Origin: UBA4479 sp963974935
GTDB lineage: Bacteria; Pseudomonadota; Alphaproteobacteria; Rhodospirillales; Casp-alpha2
DNA: 64,000 nt
Direction: 5' to 3'
NCBI GenBank assembly: GCA_963974935.1
Contig: CAXBEV010000003.1
Location: 124,001-188,000 of the forward strand
Part shown: positions 1 to 7,024 of the stretch, piece after piece
How the letters are laid out: every line of letters starts with the position of its first letter
Position numbering within the stretch: position 1 is the first letter of the stretch
Made by a program: the position numbers and the translations under genes
Notes under the pieces: model-generated
What the model saw: only the letters and a program-made list of their open reading frames with translations
Told to the model about the DNA's origin: nothing
Databases searched by the model: none

Positions 1-261
1 CACCAGTGTGCGGTCATCATCGCCGAGTCCGACGCAAGACTGGCCGTCGATCGCGATGTCGCCGCTGTTGGGTGCTTCAAGCAGACCCGCAATATGCAAC
101 AGCGTCGACTTGCCGGCGCCGGACGGGCCGACCAACGCCACCACTTCGCCCGCTTTGACACTGAGGTTAGCCCCCCGTAACACATCCAGCGTGCGTTTGC
201 CTTCGCCGAAGGTGCGGACAATGTTTTTGAGCTCTAAGATCGTCGGTGCGGCCTCATTCAT
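1..261 (-). CDS. lolD: Lipoprotein-releasing ABC transporter ATPase LolD (partial)
   Basis: This is the N-terminal 87 codons of an ABC ATPase that powers release of outer-membrane lipoproteins from the inner membrane to the LolA chaperone. The protein begins MNEAAPTILELKN and carries a Walker A motif GPSGAGKS at residues 45-52. The gene runs off the left edge, so the signature motif, Walker B and C-terminus are not visible. The ATG at 261 overlaps the end of the upstream permease gene by 8 bp, which indicates translational coupling and supports LolD over other small ABC ATPases. That assignment rests on the neighbour as much as on the fragment. Confidence 0.88.
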   Translation of the reverse strand, partial: MNEAAPTILELKNIVRTFGEGKRTLDVLRGANLSVKAGEVVALVGPSGAGKSTLLHIAGLLEAPNSGDIAIDGQSCVGLGDDDRTLV

Positions 262-1501
262 AGCGGAGCGCCTCCGCCGGATCGATGCGGGCGGCGCGCC
301 AGCTTGGATAGATTGTGGCGAGGAACGAGAGCCCTAAGCCCATCAGCACCACGGCGGTCACTTCGCCCGGATCGACAACGGCGGGCAGTTGCGAGAGGAA
401 ATAGATTTCAGCCGCAAACAAGTCGCTGCCGGTCATGCCTTCGATCCAGCGGCGGATGGTCTCAATATTGGAGGCGAACGCGAGCCCGAGGCCAAATCCT
501 GCCATGGTGCCGATCACGCCGACGCTGGCGCCCGCAATCAGGAAGATGCGCATGATCATACCTTTGGTCGCCCCCATGGTACGCAGGATGGCGATGTCGC
601 GGCCTTTGTCTTTGACCAGCATGATCAGGCTGGAAACGATATTGAATGCGGCGACCAGAATGATCAGCGTCAAGATCAGGAACATCACGTTGCGTTCGAC
701 CTGAATTGCATTGAAGAAGCTGGCGTTGGCGCGCTGCCAATCGTGCACATTCGCTTGACCGCGCAGCGCACGGGCGACCTCAAGCCCGATTGAGGGCGCA
801 TCGTTGGGTTTGTCTAAGAATACTTCCAGGTTGGAGACCGCATCCGGCAGCTTGAAATATATTTGTGCGGCTTCGAGCGGCATGAAGATAAAACCGGAAT
901 CGTATTCGTACATGCCGATTTCAAACGTACCGACGACGGTAAACGCGCGCATCCGTGGCACGGTGCCAAACGCCGTCACGTTGCCCTTGGGTGAGATCAG
1001 CGTCAGTTTCTCGCCGATGCTCAGCCCCATGCTTTGTGCGAGGCGCGATCCGATCAGCACCACGTCATCACCCTTGAACGCGGCAAGCGAGCCGCTGACG
1101 ATGTTGTCGGCGACGATCTTGCGCTTCGCCAAATCTTCGGCGCGGATGCCGCGCACCAGCGCGCCCTTGGCGACCGCGTTGGCCGATGCCATCACCTGGC
1201 CTTCGATCAGCGCGTTGACCGAGACCACGCCGTCTAGGCTCGCCAGCTTTTCCATGATCGGCTGGTAGTCTGTCATTTTGCCCTGTATCGGGCCATAGAC
1301 GCTGAGGTGCCCATTGATACCGAGAATCCGGTCCAGCAGTTCCTGGCGGAACCCGTTCATCACCGACATGACGATGATCAGCGTGGCGACGCCGAGCGCG
1401 ATCCCGACCAGCGAGAACCAGGCGATTACTGAGATGAACCCCTCCTGGCGCCGGGCGCGGAGGTAGCGCATCGCCATCATCCATTCAAAAGCTGAGAACA
1501 T
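254..1501 (-). CDS. lolC: Lipoprotein-releasing ABC transporter permease LolC/LolE family
   Basis: This 415-residue inner-membrane permease extracts mature lipoproteins for transfer to LolA. It has the family layout: one membrane segment near residues 22-48, a large periplasmic domain to about 270, then three C-terminal membrane segments (about 272-295, 313-340, 378-400) with the conserved cytoplasmic stretch DIAILRTMGA. Only one permease gene is visible, so it may act as a homodimer as in other bacteria with a single LolC/E gene. A second gene outside the window cannot be excluded. It overlaps lolD by 8 bp. In many alphaproteobacteria proS lies just upstream; here that place is taken by unrelated genes. 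Confidence 0.92.
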   Translation of the reverse strand: MFSAFEWMMAMRYLRARRQEGFISVIAWFSLVGIALGVATLIIVMSVMNGFRQELLDRILGINGHLSVYGPIQGKMTDYQPIMEKLASLDGVVSVNALIEGQVMASANAVAKGALVRGIRAEDLAKRKIVADNIVSGSLAAFKGDDVVLIGSRLAQSMGLSIGEKLTLISPKGNVTAFGTVPRMRAFTVVGTFEIGMYEYDSGFIFMPLEAAQIYFKLPDAVSNLEVFLDKPNDAPSIGLEVARALRGQANVHDWQRANASFFNAIQVERNVMFLILTLIILVAAFNIVSSLIMLVKDKGRDIAILRTMGATKGMIMRIFLIAGASVGVIGTMAGFGLGLAFASNIETIRRWIEGMTGSDLFAAEIYFLSQLPAVVDPGEVTAVVLMGLGLSFLATIYPSWRAARIDPAEALRYE

Positions 1502-1605
1502 AGGCCGGAGAAGCTCCTTGGATTGGGGAACGCCGACGTAACGGCGTTACGCGCCCCTTTTAAGCGATGCCGGCGGCACCATCAACCGCGCATCGGCGTT
1601 GATCA

Positions 1606-2352
1606 TTACGGCATAAGGTTGTTGGTAAAGATACGCCCGCGGCCGGGCAGCGTGGCACTGAGGCCTGCGATCTGCAGCATATGCCATGCCATCACTTGGT
1701 TGGAGCACAGCACAGGCTTGCCGATGGCGGCTTCGGCTTCTTCGACGACCTCGAAGGCACGGAGATTCGTGCACGATGCGAACACCGCCTCGCAATCGCC
1801 CTTCCCGACTTCGATCATCGCTTCCAAGACGGAGCGCGGGTCGATCCGACCGACGGTGTGGTCTTCAGCTTGCTCGAACGAGGCAAAGGCGCCGACGTCG
1901 ACACCGTCGTTTTTCAACGAGGCAATCATGGCGTCGGCGACATTGGCGACGTACGGCGACAACAGCCCGAGTTTGGTAATGCCGAGGGCGCGGCATGCGG
2001 CTTTGAGCCCGCTCAACGGATTGCTGACCGGCATCCCAGGGTGTGCGGCGCCGATCAATTCGGCGACCCGTGCCTCGCCCAAAATCGTCGCCCCCGATGT
2101 GCACGCATAGCCGATCGCGGCCATGCCGATGTCAGCCGGAAACATCGCGGCGGTCTCTGTCATAACCTCGCCCATAGCCATCAACGTTTCCGGATGCACT
2201 TCGGGCATGCATCGGATGCGATTGTGATAAGTGCGATATCCTAGACCGTGAAACAGCGGCCCAAGCTCCGGCTCAACCAGCGAGTCGGTCTGCAACATGA
2301 TCAGGCCGAATGCCGGGGCGCGGTCTGGAGCAAAATTAAAATTCAGTGCCAT
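1606..2352 (-). CDS. Maleate isomerase / Asp-Glu racemase superfamily protein, EutA-like
   Basis: This 248-residue protein belongs to the maleate cis-trans isomerase / arylmalonate decarboxylase branch of the Asp/Glu racemase fold. It shows the two cysteine sites of the family, C84 in GYACTSGAT and C194 in ASCTNLRA, near the ends of the two half-domains. It lies 9 bp downstream of an M24 hydrolase and probably shares its transcript. This pairing recalls eutA and eutD/doeA of ectoine catabolism, but the deacetylase, cyclodeaminase and other partners of that pathway are absent here. The substrate is therefore unknown; a maleate-type or hydantoin-type substrate is also possible. Confidence 0.75.
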   Translation of the reverse strand: MALNFNFAPDRAPAFGLIMLQTDSLVEPELGPLFHGLGYRTYHNRIRCMPEVHPETLMAMGEVMTETAAMFPADIGMAAIGYACTSGATILGEARVAELIGAAHPGMPVSNPLSGLKAACRALGITKLGLLSPYVANVADAMIASLKNDGVDVGAFASFEQAEDHTVGRIDPRSVLEAMIEVGKGDCEAVFASCTNLRAFEVVEEAEAAIGKPVLCSNQVMAWHMLQIAGLSATLPGRGRIFTNNLMP

Positions 2353-2361
2353 TATCGTACC

Positions 2362-3555
2362 TTAAATGATGATCGGCATGTCGGCGGGCGCGCGGCGGCT
2401 CAGCAATTCCGGTGCACCGTCACGAATAATGATGTTTTCTTCATGCACCATGACCTTACCGTCCGTGAATGTCATGCCGGGTTCAAGGGTTAAGACCATA
2501 CCCGGTGCCAGTACCGTCATGTCATGGGCTGCGTTCGAGGGCCATTCGGTCAACTGCATACCGAGTCCGTGGCCGAGGCGCCCGACCGCATTGCCCATGG
2601 CGCCGCCGGCTTCCAGCACTGCATTCATGGCATGGAATAGCTCAGCGCAGGTGGTGCCGGGTCGGGCTGCGGCCAGCCCGGCCTCGGTCGCCGCATAGAC
2701 GGTAGTATGGGCCCGCTTTACCGCGTCATCGACGTCGCCGAATGCGAAGTTGCGGTCAAAGTCGCAGAAATAGCCGTCGAACACGGCGCCGGTATCCAAG
2801 ATCAAGACATCGCCCGCTTGCGTCGGTCGGGTGCTGGGCGGCGAAATGATATCGCCGTAGCCCCCGGGCCCGGCGCCGCCGACCAGATACGCCGTATCGT
2901 CGGCACCGGCGTTCAGCATCGCGGTCTTGAACGTGCGGAAAATTTCGACCTCGGTCATGCCGATGTGCAGGTGCTGCGGCAAGGCTTCGAACACATCAGC
3001 GGCGATGGTGCAGATGTGGCGAATTTTTGCGATCTCGGCTTCAGACTTGACCATGCGCAGGGTGCGGATGATCGCTCCTGCATCGACAACGCGTGCGGGC
3101 GCAAAGGCATCCCGCAGACGCTCGAAATCATTGAGCGGCATGCGCAGGGATGTCTCGGGGCCCATCGGCACGCCGACGTCACCCTGCCCCGTCGGCAGCA
3201 GCGTGCGGAACAGATCGACCAGGAGCGAGACACCCTCGTCGTCAGGCCGTGGCGACGGCCACGTGCGGATGTCGTCTATCCAGGTGTTTTGCATGCACAC
3301 CGCGCCGATTTCGGGGATGACCGCAATCGGCTTGCCCTCGCGCGGGACGACGACAAACCAAGGCCGGGTCGGGCTTTGCCAGAACGGTGTTAAAAACCCG
3401 GTGAAATAACGCACCTCGGGCTCGGTCATCAGCAACAGGGCATCGACGCCGCCATCTCGCATAAGTTTCTGCGCACGGCTGGTGCGAGCTTCAAACTCGT
3501 CATCTGCGAATCCACGTGGCGGATCCGGTTGAGCGGTTATATCAGAGCGCGTCAT
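2362..3555 (-). CDS. M24 family metallohydrolase (Xaa-Pro peptidase / ectoine hydrolase-like)
   Basis: This 397-residue protein has the creatinase-type N-terminal domain (about 20-165) and a C-terminal pita-bread domain. All five expected dinuclear-metal ligands are in place: D254, D265, H329 in the LGHGLG motif, E358 in LEPGM and E372 in HEEN. It should therefore be an active hydrolase acting on a C-N bond. The adjacent EutA-like gene makes an ectoine-hydrolase (DoeA/EutD) role possible, but the M24 family also includes proline dipeptidases and sequence alone does not decide. The ATG at 3555 has only a weak ribosome-binding site. The gene is divergent from the purine permease, with a 139-bp gap. 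Confidence 0.82.
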   Translation of the reverse strand: MTRSDITAQPDPPRGFADDEFEARTSRAQKLMRDGGVDALLLMTEPEVRYFTGFLTPFWQSPTRPWFVVVPREGKPIAVIPEIGAVCMQNTWIDDIRTWPSPRPDDEGVSLLVDLFRTLLPTGQGDVGVPMGPETSLRMPLNDFERLRDAFAPARVVDAGAIIRTLRMVKSEAEIAKIRHICTIAADVFEALPQHLHIGMTEVEIFRTFKTAMLNAGADDTAYLVGGAGPGGYGDIISPPSTRPTQAGDVLILDTGAVFDGYFCDFDRNFAFGDVDDAVKRAHTTVYAATEAGLAAARPGTTCAELFHAMNAVLEAGGAMGNAVGRLGHGLGMQLTEWPSNAAHDMTVLAPGMVLTLEPGMTFTDGKVMVHEENIIIRDGAPELLSRRAPADMPIII

Positions 3556-3694
3556 AAGGCGGAGACTATCAGCGAAATGCGCCCAAACGCTAACGCTTTG
3601 CAGACAAATGTGCGGCGGCGCTTTCGGACTTCTTGTCAGCGCGCGTCACAGTGGGCGACACTTTGTTAAATGGCTCTGTCAGGGGGATTTTGAA

Positions 3695-4984
3695 ATGCTC
3701 GATAAATTCTTTCAGTTGCAGGCGCACGGCACCAGTGTGCGCACCGAGATCATCGCCGGTGTCACGACGTTTTTGACAATGGCGTATATCATTTTCGTAA
3801 ATCCGTCGATCTTGGCTGAGGCCGGCATGGATCAGGGCGCTGTGTTTGTCGCGACCTGTTTGGCAGCCGCCATCGGTACCTTGATTATGGGGGTGCTTGC
3901 CAACTATCCGGTCGCCCTCGCCCCTGGCATGGGCCTGAATGCGTATTTTGCGTTCGGGGTCGTGCTCGGCATGGGTTACACGTGGCAGGTTGGTTTGGGG
4001 GCTGTGTTTATCTCGGGTGTGATCTTTTTGATTTTGAGCCTGCTGCCGGTCCGTGAGTGGATCATCAATGCGATCCCTGACGGCTTGAAACGTGCAATTT
4101 CAGCGGGCATTGGTTTATTCTTGGCGATCATCGCATTGAAGAACGCAGGCTGGGTCGTCGATCACCCGGCGACACTGGTGACGTTGGGCGATATCGGCTC
4201 CGCGTCGGCGTTGCTGGCGGCGGCCGGCTTTTTGCTGATCGCCGTGTTGGACGCACGCCGCATTCCGGGCGCGATCATTCTTTCGATCCTGGCGGTCACT
4301 GCAGGTGGCGTTGCGCTCGGCGTGTCACCGGCCGGCGGATTTATATCGATGCCGCCGTCGTTGATGCCGACGTTTATGCAGATGGATATCGCGGGCGCGT
4401 TCAGCATCGGGCTTGTGTCCATCATCTTTGCGTTCTTGTTCGTCGATTTGTTTGATACCGCAGGCACGCTGGTCGGCCTCGCGCATCGGGGCAACCTGTT
4501 GGACAAAGACGGTCGCCTGCCGCGGCTCAAGCGCGCGTTGATGGCAGACTCCACGGCGACGATTGCCGGTGCTGCGCTGGGCACCTCGACCACGACCAGC
4601 TACATCGAGAGCGCTGCGGGCATCAAAGCCGGTGGGCGTACCGGGCTGACCGCGGTAACCGTAGGTGTGTTGTTTTTGCTGGCACTATTTTTCTCGCCGC
4701 TCGCAGGCACGGTGCCTGCGTATGCGACGGCACCGGCGTTATTGTTTGTTGCGTGCATCATGACGCGCGGCTTGGCCGAGATCGACTGGGATGACATCAC
4801 CGAGACTGTACCGGCGGTGCTCACTGCGATTGCGATGCCGCTGACGTTCTCGATTGCGACGGGCCTTGGGCTTGGGTTTATCGCGTATGCGGTGATTAAG
4901 CCGCTGGCGGGCAAAGCATCGGATGTGCCAGTCGCGGTGTATGTGATTGCGGCTTTGTTTGTCGTTAAGTTCGCGTTGATTTAG
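3695..4984 (+). CDS. NCS2 family permease (AzgA-type hypoxanthine/adenine/guanine transporter)
   Basis: This 429-residue protein with about 12-14 hydrophobic segments should be a proton-coupled purine-base importer of the inner membrane. Family landmarks include GVTTFLTMAYIIFVNPSIL near the start, ALAPGMGLNAYFAF in segment 3, LFVDLFDTAGTLVG and the loop GTSTTTSYIESAAG. The reading frame is open from 3608, but the start at 3695 is preferred: it gives the usual MLDKFFQL N-terminus and follows AGGGGG at 3681-3686 with 8-nt spacing. The gene stands alone on the plus strand, divergent from the M24 gene. Which purine it carries cannot be told from sequence. Confidence 0.9.
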   Translation: MLDKFFQLQAHGTSVRTEIIAGVTTFLTMAYIIFVNPSILAEAGMDQGAVFVATCLAAAIGTLIMGVLANYPVALAPGMGLNAYFAFGVVLGMGYTWQVGLGAVFISGVIFLILSLLPVREWIINAIPDGLKRAISAGIGLFLAIIALKNAGWVVDHPATLVTLGDIGSASALLAAAGFLLIAVLDARRIPGAIILSILAVTAGGVALGVSPAGGFISMPPSLMPTFMQMDIAGAFSIGLVSIIFAFLFVDLFDTAGTLVGLAHRGNLLDKDGRLPRLKRALMADSTATIAGAALGTSTTTSYIESAAGIKAGGRTGLTAVTVGVLFLLALFFSPLAGTVPAYATAPALLFVACIMTRGLAEIDWDDITETVPAVLTAIAMPLTFSIATGLGLGFIAYAVIKPLAGKASDVPVAVYVIAALFVVKFALI

Positions 4985-5043
4985 CAGGTGCAACAAAAAT
5001 TCGTGAAAGATGTAAAAACCGTACGAATATGTCGATTTTTATG

Positions 5044-5072
5044 ATGACATCTCAGTAATGGTCCTGTATACA
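5044..5072 (+). promoter_or_regulatory. Candidate sigma-70-type promoter
   Basis: An ATGACA element at 5044-5049 and a TATACA element at 5067-5072 are separated by 17 nt. Transcription would start near 5079, just before a structured stretch that ends in a terminator. The match is suggestive only: the -35 element is imperfect, and an overlapping -10 reading (TACAAT at 5069-5074) is possible. Confidence 0.4.
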
Positions 5073-5078
5073 ATCTGA

Positions 5079-5179
5079 ACGCTTTCGGGAGCGAGAGTTA
5101 CAATCTCGTTTCGGCCCGAGTGCGGGAGGAAACAAAAATAAAAAATTAAAGGCAAGGCACTAAGCCTTGCCATTTTTTT
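5079..5179 (+). ncRNA. Candidate small RNA, about 100 nt
   Basis: Between the permease stop and tag is a unit with the layout of a trans-acting sRNA. It has a promoter-like sequence upstream, then a nested 5' stem-loop (TCGGG at 5085-5089 with CCCGA at 5115-5119, enclosing CGAGA 5092-5096 with TCTCG 5104-5108). A purine-rich single-stranded stretch GCGGGAGGAAAC and an A/U-rich spacer follow, then an intrinsic terminator. No plausible start codon follows the Shine-Dalgarno-like GGAGG, which argues against a peptide leader. It could instead be the 3' untranslated region of the permease mRNA. I do not recognise a named family. Confidence 0.4.
5151..5179. terminator. Bidirectional intrinsic terminator
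   Basis: A perfect stem GGCAAGGC / GCCTTGCC with a 5-nt loop is followed by seven T on the plus strand, and is preceded by an A-rich run that gives U-rich RNA on the minus strand. It sits 2 nt beyond the end of tag. It can therefore end both the plus-strand transcript (permease or sRNA) and the minus-strand tag operon. Confidence 0.85.
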
Positions 5180-5181
5180 GC

Positions 5182-5754
5182 CTATTTTTCGGTGCGATAG
5201 AAGCTAGGTATCGCGCTTTCGGCCAACAGCCAGGGCGGCGAGAGCGCAGCAATTTTCGTATAGACAGGGCAACTCTCGCGGTGCGTGCCGGGCAGATAGC
5301 CCGTGCTCATCAAAAATTCACCGGTGATTTCACCGCCGGTAAATTTGAAGGTCTTCTTGAACAACTTCACCCAGTCATTTTTGTGCAGCGGATGCTGTGC
5401 TTTTAGCCAGTCTGCAAATCCGCCGTGGCTGTCCCGCATCGCCTGAATGCGCTTGGCATTTTCGATGATCGCAGCGACTTTGAGGCGATTTCGAATGATA
5501 CCGGCATCGGCCAATAGCCGTGCAACATCATCGTCACCAAATGCAGCAACAGCATCGACGTTAAAGCCCCGAAACGCAGCATTCATGCCGTCACGTTTTT
5601 TGAGGATCAGGCCCCAAGACAGACCCGCCTGAAATATCTCCATGGCCAAGCGTTCCATCAGTGTGGATTCTTCGGCCACAGGAAAGCCGTACTCGGTATC
5701 GTGATAGGACGCATGCACCGGGTCGTCCGGGGCGTAATCGCAATAGCTGCTCAT
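5182..5754 (-). CDS. tag: DNA-3-methyladenine glycosylase I
   Basis: This 190-residue base-excision repair enzyme removes N3-methyladenine from alkylated DNA. It has the HhH-type fold with the Tag zinc site: C5, H18 in YHDTEYG, and the H158-x3-C162 pair near the C-terminus, equivalent to Cys4, His17, His175 and Cys179 of E. coli Tag. E39 in MEIFQAGLSW corresponds to the base-recognition glutamate. Length is normal. The start overlaps the stop of the upstream GGCT-like gene by 4 bp, so the two are translationally coupled, and a terminator follows directly. Confidence 0.95.
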   Translation of the reverse strand: MSSYCDYAPDDPVHASYHDTEYGFPVAEESTLMERLAMEIFQAGLSWGLILKKRDGMNAAFRGFNVDAVAAFGDDDVARLLADAGIIRNRLKVAAIIENAKRIQAMRDSHGGFADWLKAQHPLHKNDWVKLFKKTFKFTGGEITGEFLMSTGYLPGTHRESCPVYTKIAALSPPWLLAESAIPSFYRTEK

Positions 5755-6254
5755 AGCCTGAAATCCGCATCGTCATGCACGTTCATGCCGTCCAGCATCA
5801 GTAATTGCGCGCGGCTGGCATCGCGCGACGCATAGATGTTGGCTGCGAACGATGCCCCGCCTGAGCTCATTTGTACTGGCGTCAGCAATCGTACCAAGTC
5901 GTTGCCTTCGTGCGCGTCCAGGGTCGACCAAGCGTCAGCTAAGGCAGCGGCGTCCAACACGTGGCCGCTGTTTTGTTCACCCGTCGGCGTCCACGCCAGT
6001 CCGGGGCATTCTCCGTTGATCAGGCACGCGCCGGCATTTTGAATGTAACCCGGAAACGTGACGTCGGCCCAGGTGCCGCCATAAGGTTTCAGCACATGCG
6101 CATCGGGACCGTCCGGCCCCATCAGACCATACACACAAAGCCGATGCGAAGCCCCGCTTTGCAGAGAGAACTTTTGATCGCGCGCAGTGTCTATCGGATC
6201 AAGGTCGAGACGGCCTCGATTGATGGCGATGATCTGTGACAGGTCAATCGACAC
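5751..6254 (-). CDS. Gamma-glutamylcyclotransferase-like (AIG2/GGCT fold) protein
   Basis: This 167-residue protein has the marks of the GGCT-like fold: an LCVYGLM strand-turn at 39-45, in the place of the usual VYGTL, and a glutamate at 116 in TLDAHEG, the position of the catalytic acid in the family. GGCT enzymes form 5-oxoproline from gamma-glutamyl amines; AIG2-like members have diverse or unknown substrates. The leucine in YGLM instead of YGTL makes the precise reaction uncertain. It overlaps tag by 4 bp and begins 3 bp after the DUF1467 gene, in one minus-strand run. Confidence 0.7.
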   Translation of the reverse strand: MSIDLSQIIAINRGRLDLDPIDTARDQKFSLQSGASHRLCVYGLMGPDGPDAHVLKPYGGTWADVTFPGYIQNAGACLINGECPGLAWTPTGEQNSGHVLDAAALADAWSTLDAHEGNDLVRLLTPVQMSSGGASFAANIYASRDASRAQLLMLDGMNVHDDADFRL

Positions 6255-6257
6255 GGC

Positions 6258-6503
6258 TTAATCCGGGCGAAAACTGATCAGGCCGGATGCGCTCAGGTAA
6301 TAGAAGATCACGCAGACCACGGCGGCGATCACGGATGTTATGGCCATCTTCCGCCATAACATCGGTTTGACGGGCGCACCCGCTTCTTGGCCGGGCTCCA
6401 TCTCTTCGTCGGTCGGTGGGCGCACGCCGAACGGCAGCACCATGAACAAAATCAGCCACCAGACGACGACGTAGATGGCGATGATGGTTACCCAGTTATC
6501 CAT
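6258..6503 (-). CDS. DUF1467 family small membrane protein
   Basis: This 81-residue protein has two predicted membrane segments (about 4-25 and 53-73) joined by a charged loop with the family signature LPFGVRPP. DUF1467 proteins occur almost only in alphaproteobacteria, commonly just downstream of the methylmalonyl-CoA epimerase gene, as here. Their function is unknown. The family match and conserved neighbourhood make the gene itself secure. Confidence 0.88.
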   Translation of the reverse strand: MDNWVTIIAIYVVVWWLILFMVLPFGVRPPTDEEMEPGQEAGAPVKPMLWRKMAITSVIAAVVCVIFYYLSASGLISFRPD

Positions 6504-6550
6504 GGTGTCAGCGGCTCCTAGGCCAGTTTAAAATAACGTATCAAAATGAC

Positions 6551-6955
6551 TTACGCTTGCTCGAGTTCGACCAAGGTACCGCAAAAATCTTTCGGGTGCA
6601 GAAATAGAACCGGCTTGCCGTGCGCGCCGATTTTCGGCTCGCCATCGCCCAGCACGCGTGCGCCCTCGGCTCTCATGCGGTCACGGGCCATCATGATATC
6701 GTCGACTTCGTAGCACACGTGGTGCATGCCGCCACCTGGGTTTTTGTCCAGGTAGCCCTGGATCGGTGATTTGTCGCCGAGTGGATGTAAAAGCTCGACC
6801 TTGGTGTTGGGCAATTCTACGAACACTACGGTGACGCCGTGATCGGGCTCATCAATCGGATCAGAGACCTTGGCACCTAAGGTGTCGCGGTACATCGCGG
6901 TGGCTTTTTCCAAATCCGGGACGGCAATGGCAATGTGGTTCAATCGCCCGATCAT
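6551..6955 (-). CDS. mce: Methylmalonyl-CoA epimerase
   Basis: This 134-residue enzyme of the glyoxalase/VOC fold interconverts the (R) and (S) forms of methylmalonyl-CoA in propionate metabolism. Metal-binding positions are visible as H7 in LNHIAIAVPDLE, the GGGMHHVCYEV motif (H78/H79) and the C-terminal E130 in LVELEQA. The frame is open 36 nt further upstream, but the ATG at 6955 follows AGGGAGT at proper spacing. The extra codons come from a repeat hairpin next to rnj and are unlikely to be translated. The order rnj-mce-DUF1467 is typical of alphaproteobacteria. Confidence 0.93.
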   Translation of the reverse strand: MIGRLNHIAIAVPDLEKATAMYRDTLGAKVSDPIDEPDHGVTVVFVELPNTKVELLHPLGDKSPIQGYLDKNPGGGMHHVCYEVDDIMMARDRMRAEGARVLGDGEPKIGAHGKPVLFLHPKDFCGTLVELEQA

Positions 6956-6987
6956 GGTGTACTCCCTACTCTGGTCTTTCTGGTCTT

Positions 6988-7024
6988 TCATCCTGAGGAG
7001 GCCGAAGGCCGTCTCGAAGGATCA
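6988..7024. repeat. Palindromic intergenic element between rnj and mce
   Basis: An imperfect palindrome reads TCATCCTGAGGAGGCC, then a short loop, then GGCCGTCTCGAAGGATCA. The inner GGCC-GAA-GGCC part is perfect. From general knowledge, similar TCATCCTGAGGA...TCGAAGGATGA elements recur between genes in many alphaproteobacteria. It touches the rnj stop codon (7022-7024), so the last codon of rnj lies inside the element. Confidence 0.65.
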
